From NCBI RefSeq assembly GCF_025725665.1, contig NZ_CP107009.1, positions 2,976,001 through 3,040,000 of the forward strand: a DNA stretch of 64,000 nucleotides. Direction: 5' to 3'. The position numbers were made by a program, and so were the translations under genes. Positions 61,061-64,000 of this stretch are shown here, piece after piece. The notes beneath the pieces are model-generated. The model saw only the letters and a list, made by a program, of their open reading frames with translations. It did not search any database and was not told the DNA's origin. Source of the DNA: Halomonas sp. LR3S48 (GTDB taxonomy: Bacteria; Pseudomonadota; Gammaproteobacteria; Pseudomonadales; Halomonadaceae). Position 1 is the stretch's first letter; each line of letters starts with the position of its first letter.

Positions 61061-62407
61061 CTAGACGCTCAACAGCAGGAACTCCCTCTCCCACGAACTG
61101 ATGACCTTCTTGAAGTTCTCGTTCTCCACCCGCTTGACCGCGACGTAGCCGGTCACGAAGCGGTGGCCCATGTAGCGCTCCAGCTCGGCACAATGCTCCA
61201 TGCGCTCCAGCGCCTGCTCCAGCGTGAACGGCAAGCGCAGGTTGCGGCGCTCGAATGCACGGCCCTGCACCGGGGCGGAGGGGTTGAGCTTTTGCATCAT
61301 GCCGAGGTAGCCGCACAGCAGGCTGGCGGCAATGGCGAGATAGGCGTTGGCGTCGGCGCCGGGCAGGCGATTCTCGATACGCCGGTTCTGTGGCGTGGAG
61401 TCGGGTACGCGCAGGCCACAGGTGCGGTTCTCCTCGCCCCACTCGACGTTGACCGGCGCCGAAGTGTCAGGAAGGAAACGGCGGAAGGAGTTGACGTTGG
61501 GTGCCATCAGCGGCAACGCCTCGGGAATGAAACGCTGCATGCCGCCGATATGGTGGAGGAACAGCTGGCTCATGGAGCCGTCCTCATTGGCAAACACGCT
61601 CTTCCCAGTGGTCGCGTCCAGCACACTCTGGTGGATGTGCATGGCGCTGCCGGGCTCGTTGGTGATCGGCTTGGCCATGAAAGTGGCCACCACGTCGTGC
61701 TTCAGCGCCGCCTCGCGCAGGGTGCGTTTGAACAGGAACACCTGGTCGGCCAGCATCAGGGGATCGCCGTGACGGAAATTGATCTCCATCTGGGCGGTCC
61801 CCTCCTCGTGGATCAGGGTGTCGATGTCCAGCCCCTGGACCTCGCACCAGTCGTACATGTCCTCGAAAAGGGGATCGAACTCGTTGGCCGCATCGATCGA
61901 GAACGACTGCCGGCCGGTTTCCTGCCGCCCGCTACGGCCGATGGGCGGCAACAACGGCAGGTCCGGGTCCTCGCAGCGCTTGGTCAGGTAGAACTCCATC
62001 TCCGGCGCCACCACCGGCTTCCATCCCTGCTCGGCATAGAGCGCCAGCACCCGCTTCAGCTGATTGCGGGAGGAGAGTTCGATGGGATTGCCCATCTTGT
62101 CGTAGCAGTCATGGATCACCTGGGCGGTGGGCTCGAGCGCCCAGGGCACCGGATAGACCGCGGAGATATCGGGCCGGCACAGCATGTCGATATCGGCAGG
62201 ATCGAGCAGTGAATAGTAGAGCTCGTCCTCGACGTAGTCACCGGTCACGGTCTGCAGCAGCACGCTTTCGGGAAGGCGCATGCCCTTCTCGGCCATGAAC
62301 TTCGAAACCGGCGTGATCTTGCCGCGGGCGATGCCGGTAATGTCGCTGACCAGGCATTCCACCTCGGTGATGCGTCGCTCCTTCAGCCAGCTTTCCAGGT
62401 CTTTCAT
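61061..62407 (-). CDS. glutamine-synthetase-family gamma-glutamylpolyamine synthetase, copy 2
   Basis: 448 aa from the ATG at 62407 (GAGG just upstream; the open frame to 62716 overlaps puuB2). PuuA/PauA-type features: VECLVSDITGIARGKI, VVAPEMEFYLTKR, GTAQMEINFRHGD, GSAMHIHQSV, and RVPDSTPQNRRIENRLPGAD. Clearly different from copy 1 (53209), so the two probably glutamylate different polyamines or serve different conditions. Between puuB2 and potF on the same strand. Confidence 0.9.
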   Translation of the reverse strand: MKDLESWLKERRITEVECLVSDITGIARGKITPVSKFMAEKGMRLPESVLLQTVTGDYVEDELYYSLLDPADIDMLCRPDISAVYPVPWALEPTAQVIHDCYDKMGNPIELSSRNQLKRVLALYAEQGWKPVVAPEMEFYLTKRCEDPDLPLLPPIGRSGRQETGRQSFSIDAANEFDPLFEDMYDWCEVQGLDIDTLIHEEGTAQMEINFRHGDPLMLADQVFLFKRTLREAALKHDVVATFMAKPITNEPGSAMHIHQSVLDATTGKSVFANEDGSMSQLFLHHIGGMQRFIPEALPLMAPNVNSFRRFLPDTSAPVNVEWGEENRTCGLRVPDSTPQNRRIENRLPGADANAYLAIAASLLCGYLGMMQKLNPSAPVQGRAFERRNLRLPFTLEQALERMEHCAELERYMGHRFVTGYVAVKRVENENFKKVISSWEREFLLLSV

Positions 62408-62445
62408 GGGAACCTCATTGCGGCCCGTCCCGGGCGTAACGTTCG

Positions 62446-63741
62446 TTATAGTCGGTCGCGCAGCTTGTAGAAAGCGGTGGCCAGCACCAGCAGCGGCGTA
62501 CGCAGGCGCTCGCCGCCGGGAAAGCGACGATGAGGCATGGCGGCAAAGATGTCGAAACGCTCGCTCTGCCCGGCAATGGTCTCGCCGACCAGCTTGCCGG
62601 CCAACCCGGCCAGCGCCATGCCGTGCCCCGAGTAACCCTGGGCATAGTAGACATTGTGGCCAAGGCGACCGAAGTCCGGTGCTCGATTGAGCGTGATCGC
62701 CACGTCGCCGCCCCAACGGTAGTCGATGCGCACCCCTTCGAGCACCGGGAACAGGCGTGCGATCTTGGCGTCCATGCGCTGCTGCAAGCCGCGCGGCTCC
62801 CGGCCATCGTAGCTGACTTCACCGCCATAGATCAGCCGCCTGTCGGCAGAAAGGCGGTAGTAGTCGAGAACGAAGTTAGCGTCGGACAGGGCATCGTTTT
62901 TTGGCAGCACCTGAGTCGCCCGTTCTTCGCCCAGCGGCTCGGTGGCAACGATATAGTTGGCCGCGCGCATGATGCGCCCCTCCAACTCGGGTAGCAGGCG
63001 CCCCAGGTAGGCGTTGGCCCCCACCACCACGAAGTCGGCGCTGATCTCTCCTTGCGCCGTCACCACAGTGGCGGGCTGGCCGCGGCGAATGGCCAGGGCC
63101 GGGCTGTGCTCGTGGATCGCCACCCCCGCTCGCTGTGCCGCCCGCGCCAGGCCCAGGGTATAGTTGAGCGGGTGCAGATGACCGCCTTCGCTCTCATGGA
63201 GCGCGCCCGGGTATGCCTCGGTCGCCACCCTCTCGCGCAGCGCCTCGCCCTCGAGCCAGCTCAATGCCTCGTAGCCGTAATCACGAGCCAGACGCTCCTG
63301 CATCTGCTGCAACTCGCGTACGTGGCGCGGCTTCACCGCAGCATGCAGGTAACCCCAGGCGAGGTCGCACGGAATCGCATGGCGCTCGATGAGCTCCGTG
63401 GTCAGACGCACCGCCTCGCGGCTCAGTTCCCAGACGTCCCGGGCACGCTCACGACCGAGCGCCTGCTCCACGGTGGCAATATCGGTACCCAGACCGGGCA
63501 GGATCTGGCCGCCACTGCGTCCGGAGGCGCCGTATCCGATCTCTTGGGCTTCGAGCAACGCCACCGTGTAACCGCGCTCGGCCAGGTGAAGCGCCGCAGA
63601 GCAGCCAGTGACCCCCCCCCCGATCACACAGACATCGACCCGCTGCTGCCCGACCAGGGGTGGGCATGCCCGTTCGAGCCGCACCGAGATCGAATCGCGG
63701 TAGTAGGATGCGGGACTGTCGGTCTGGGCGGCAGTGGCCAT
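62446..63741 (-). CDS. puuB: FAD-dependent gamma-glutamylpolyamine oxidase, copy 2
   Basis: DAO-family flavoprotein, 431 aa. FAD motif VCVIGGGVTGCSAALHLAERG (split as GGGVTG), then GYGASGRSGGQILPG, and the C-terminal YAQGYSGHGMALAGLAGKL. The ATG at 63741 is preferred to the open frame to 63783. First gene of the seven-gene minus-strand run puuB2-puuA2-potFGHI-puuB1; 38 bases before puuA2. Confidence 0.92.
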   Translation of the reverse strand: MATAAQTDSPASYYRDSISVRLERACPPLVGQQRVDVCVIGGGVTGCSAALHLAERGYTVALLEAQEIGYGASGRSGGQILPGLGTDIATVEQALGRERARDVWELSREAVRLTTELIERHAIPCDLAWGYLHAAVKPRHVRELQQMQERLARDYGYEALSWLEGEALRERVATEAYPGALHESEGGHLHPLNYTLGLARAAQRAGVAIHEHSPALAIRRGQPATVVTAQGEISADFVVVGANAYLGRLLPELEGRIMRAANYIVATEPLGEERATQVLPKNDALSDANFVLDYYRLSADRRLIYGGEVSYDGREPRGLQQRMDAKIARLFPVLEGVRIDYRWGGDVAITLNRAPDFGRLGHNVYYAQGYSGHGMALAGLAGKLVGETIAGQSERFDIFAAMPHRRFPGGERLRTPLLVLATAFYKLRDRL

Positions 63742-63838
63742 GCAGCGTATTCCTGAAGCGGTGAACCGTCTCATCGGAGGCAATCAGTCTGGCATCAAAC
63801 CGCCAGGACATGTCAAGTATTCAATAACGACTTTACTC

Positions 63839-63859
63839 GTTCCACCACACCAAAGGAAC
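63839..63859. promoter_or_regulatory. inverted repeat upstream of puuB2
   Basis: GTTCC (63839-63843) and GGAAC (63855-63859) arms about 100 bases before puuB2, in a 148-base gap between puuB2 and the next short open frame. On the minus strand a TTGACA is nearby, but no good -10 follows. Low specificity. Confidence 0.2.
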
Positions 63860-63888
63860 CCTCGAAAAAGAGCAGGAAAGGCACAACC

Positions 63889-63939
63889 ATGCCTGATACC
63901 CCCTACACCATCGGCTTTCGCCATGGTTTCCCACCCTAG
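63889..63939 (+). CDS. possible 16-codon leader ORF
   Basis: ATG at 63889 follows AGGAAAGG at about seven bases and reads MPDTPYTIGFRHGFPP then TAG. The ribosome site is good but the product is tiny and unrecognised; it may be a leader peptide, the stump of a lost gene, or chance. Confidence 0.2.
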   Translation: MPDTPYTIGFRHGFPP

Positions 63940-63953
63940 GCCTAAAGCCAAAA

Positions 63954-64000
63954 ATGTCAATTAATGACCATCACACTGCTTCGAGCTCCAGCAAACTGCG
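63954..64000 (+). CDS. possible start of a rightward gene, cut by the window
   Basis: ATG at 63954 opens a frame (MSINDHHTASSSSKL) to the window edge. The ribosome site is weak and only 15 codons are visible, so identity is unknown. Confidence 0.3.
   Translation, partial: MSINDHHTASSSSKL

Noticed and set aside
59398..62212. Two long plus-strand frames (567 and 443 codons) opposite potF and puuA2
   Set aside because: Both are reverse-frame shadows of genes with full motif sets.
63784..63830. Sigma-54-like TGGC...TGC element before puuB2
   Set aside because: The GG and GC are separated by nine rather than ten bases, so it does not meet the -24/-12 spacing.

Overview
The window is a chromosomal segment of a high-GC gammaproteobacterium. 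Gene content and order (petABC, rplM-rpsI-zapE, degS-type protease, hisD-hisG-murA-ibaG-mlaBCDEF, kdsDC-lptCAB-rpoN-hpf-ptsN-rapZ-npr, tldD-yhdP-rng-maf-mreDCB, gatCAB) and the shape of the proteins point to Halomonas or a close Halomonadaceae relative. I see no tRNA, rRNA, insertion sequence, prophage or CRISPR array. No gene-free gap exceeds 300 bases.

Bases 1-42,000 are mostly conserved housekeeping DNA. On the minus strand, petA-petB-petC encode the cytochrome bc1 complex (petC is cut by the window edge), followed by rplM-rpsI and zapE. zapG and the periplasmic protease DegS/AlgW lie on the plus strand on either side of a minus-strand Nif3-like gene. The next minus-strand blocks are ibaG-murA-hisG-hisD and mlaFEDCB (phospholipid transport), separated by a good intrinsic terminator. 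The plus-strand block 14208-22387 holds a Ca/Na exchanger, Kdo synthesis, LPS export, sigma-54 and the nitrogen PTS. pmbA, darP, tldD, yhdP, rng, maf and mreDCB follow, then gatCAB on the plus strand. A PuuR-like XRE-cupin regulator, a chemoreceptor, rmuC and a LuxR-type regulator form the transition.

Bases 43,000-63,800 are a large agmatine/polyamine catabolism island. One half (43023-50035) has two divergent units. The first is an M20 N-carbamoyl-amino-acid hydrolase overlapping a PuuC-like aldehyde dehydrogenase. The second is a class III aminotransferase, an NhaC-family transporter and agmatine deiminase. The other half is a gamma-glutamyl-putrescine (Puu) pathway: puuD-puuC divergent from puuA, then on the minus strand puuB2-puuA2-potF-potG-potH-potI-puuB1, so a complete polyamine ABC importer sits inside catabolic genes. 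PuuA, PuuB and PuuC are each present twice.

The main hypothesis is that the 43-50 kb half encodes a carbamoyl-protected route. Agmatine would become N-carbamoylputrescine (AguA), then N-carbamoyl-4-aminobutanal (aminotransferase), then 4-ureidobutyrate (aldehyde dehydrogenase), then GABA, CO2 and ammonia (M20 hydrolase). No AguB-type N-carbamoylputrescine amidase is seen in the window. Other points of note are an apparent ATT start codon for mreC, a cluster of TTGTACA-type palindromes before the chemoreceptor, and an unrecognised exported glycine-rich protein inside the polyamine island.
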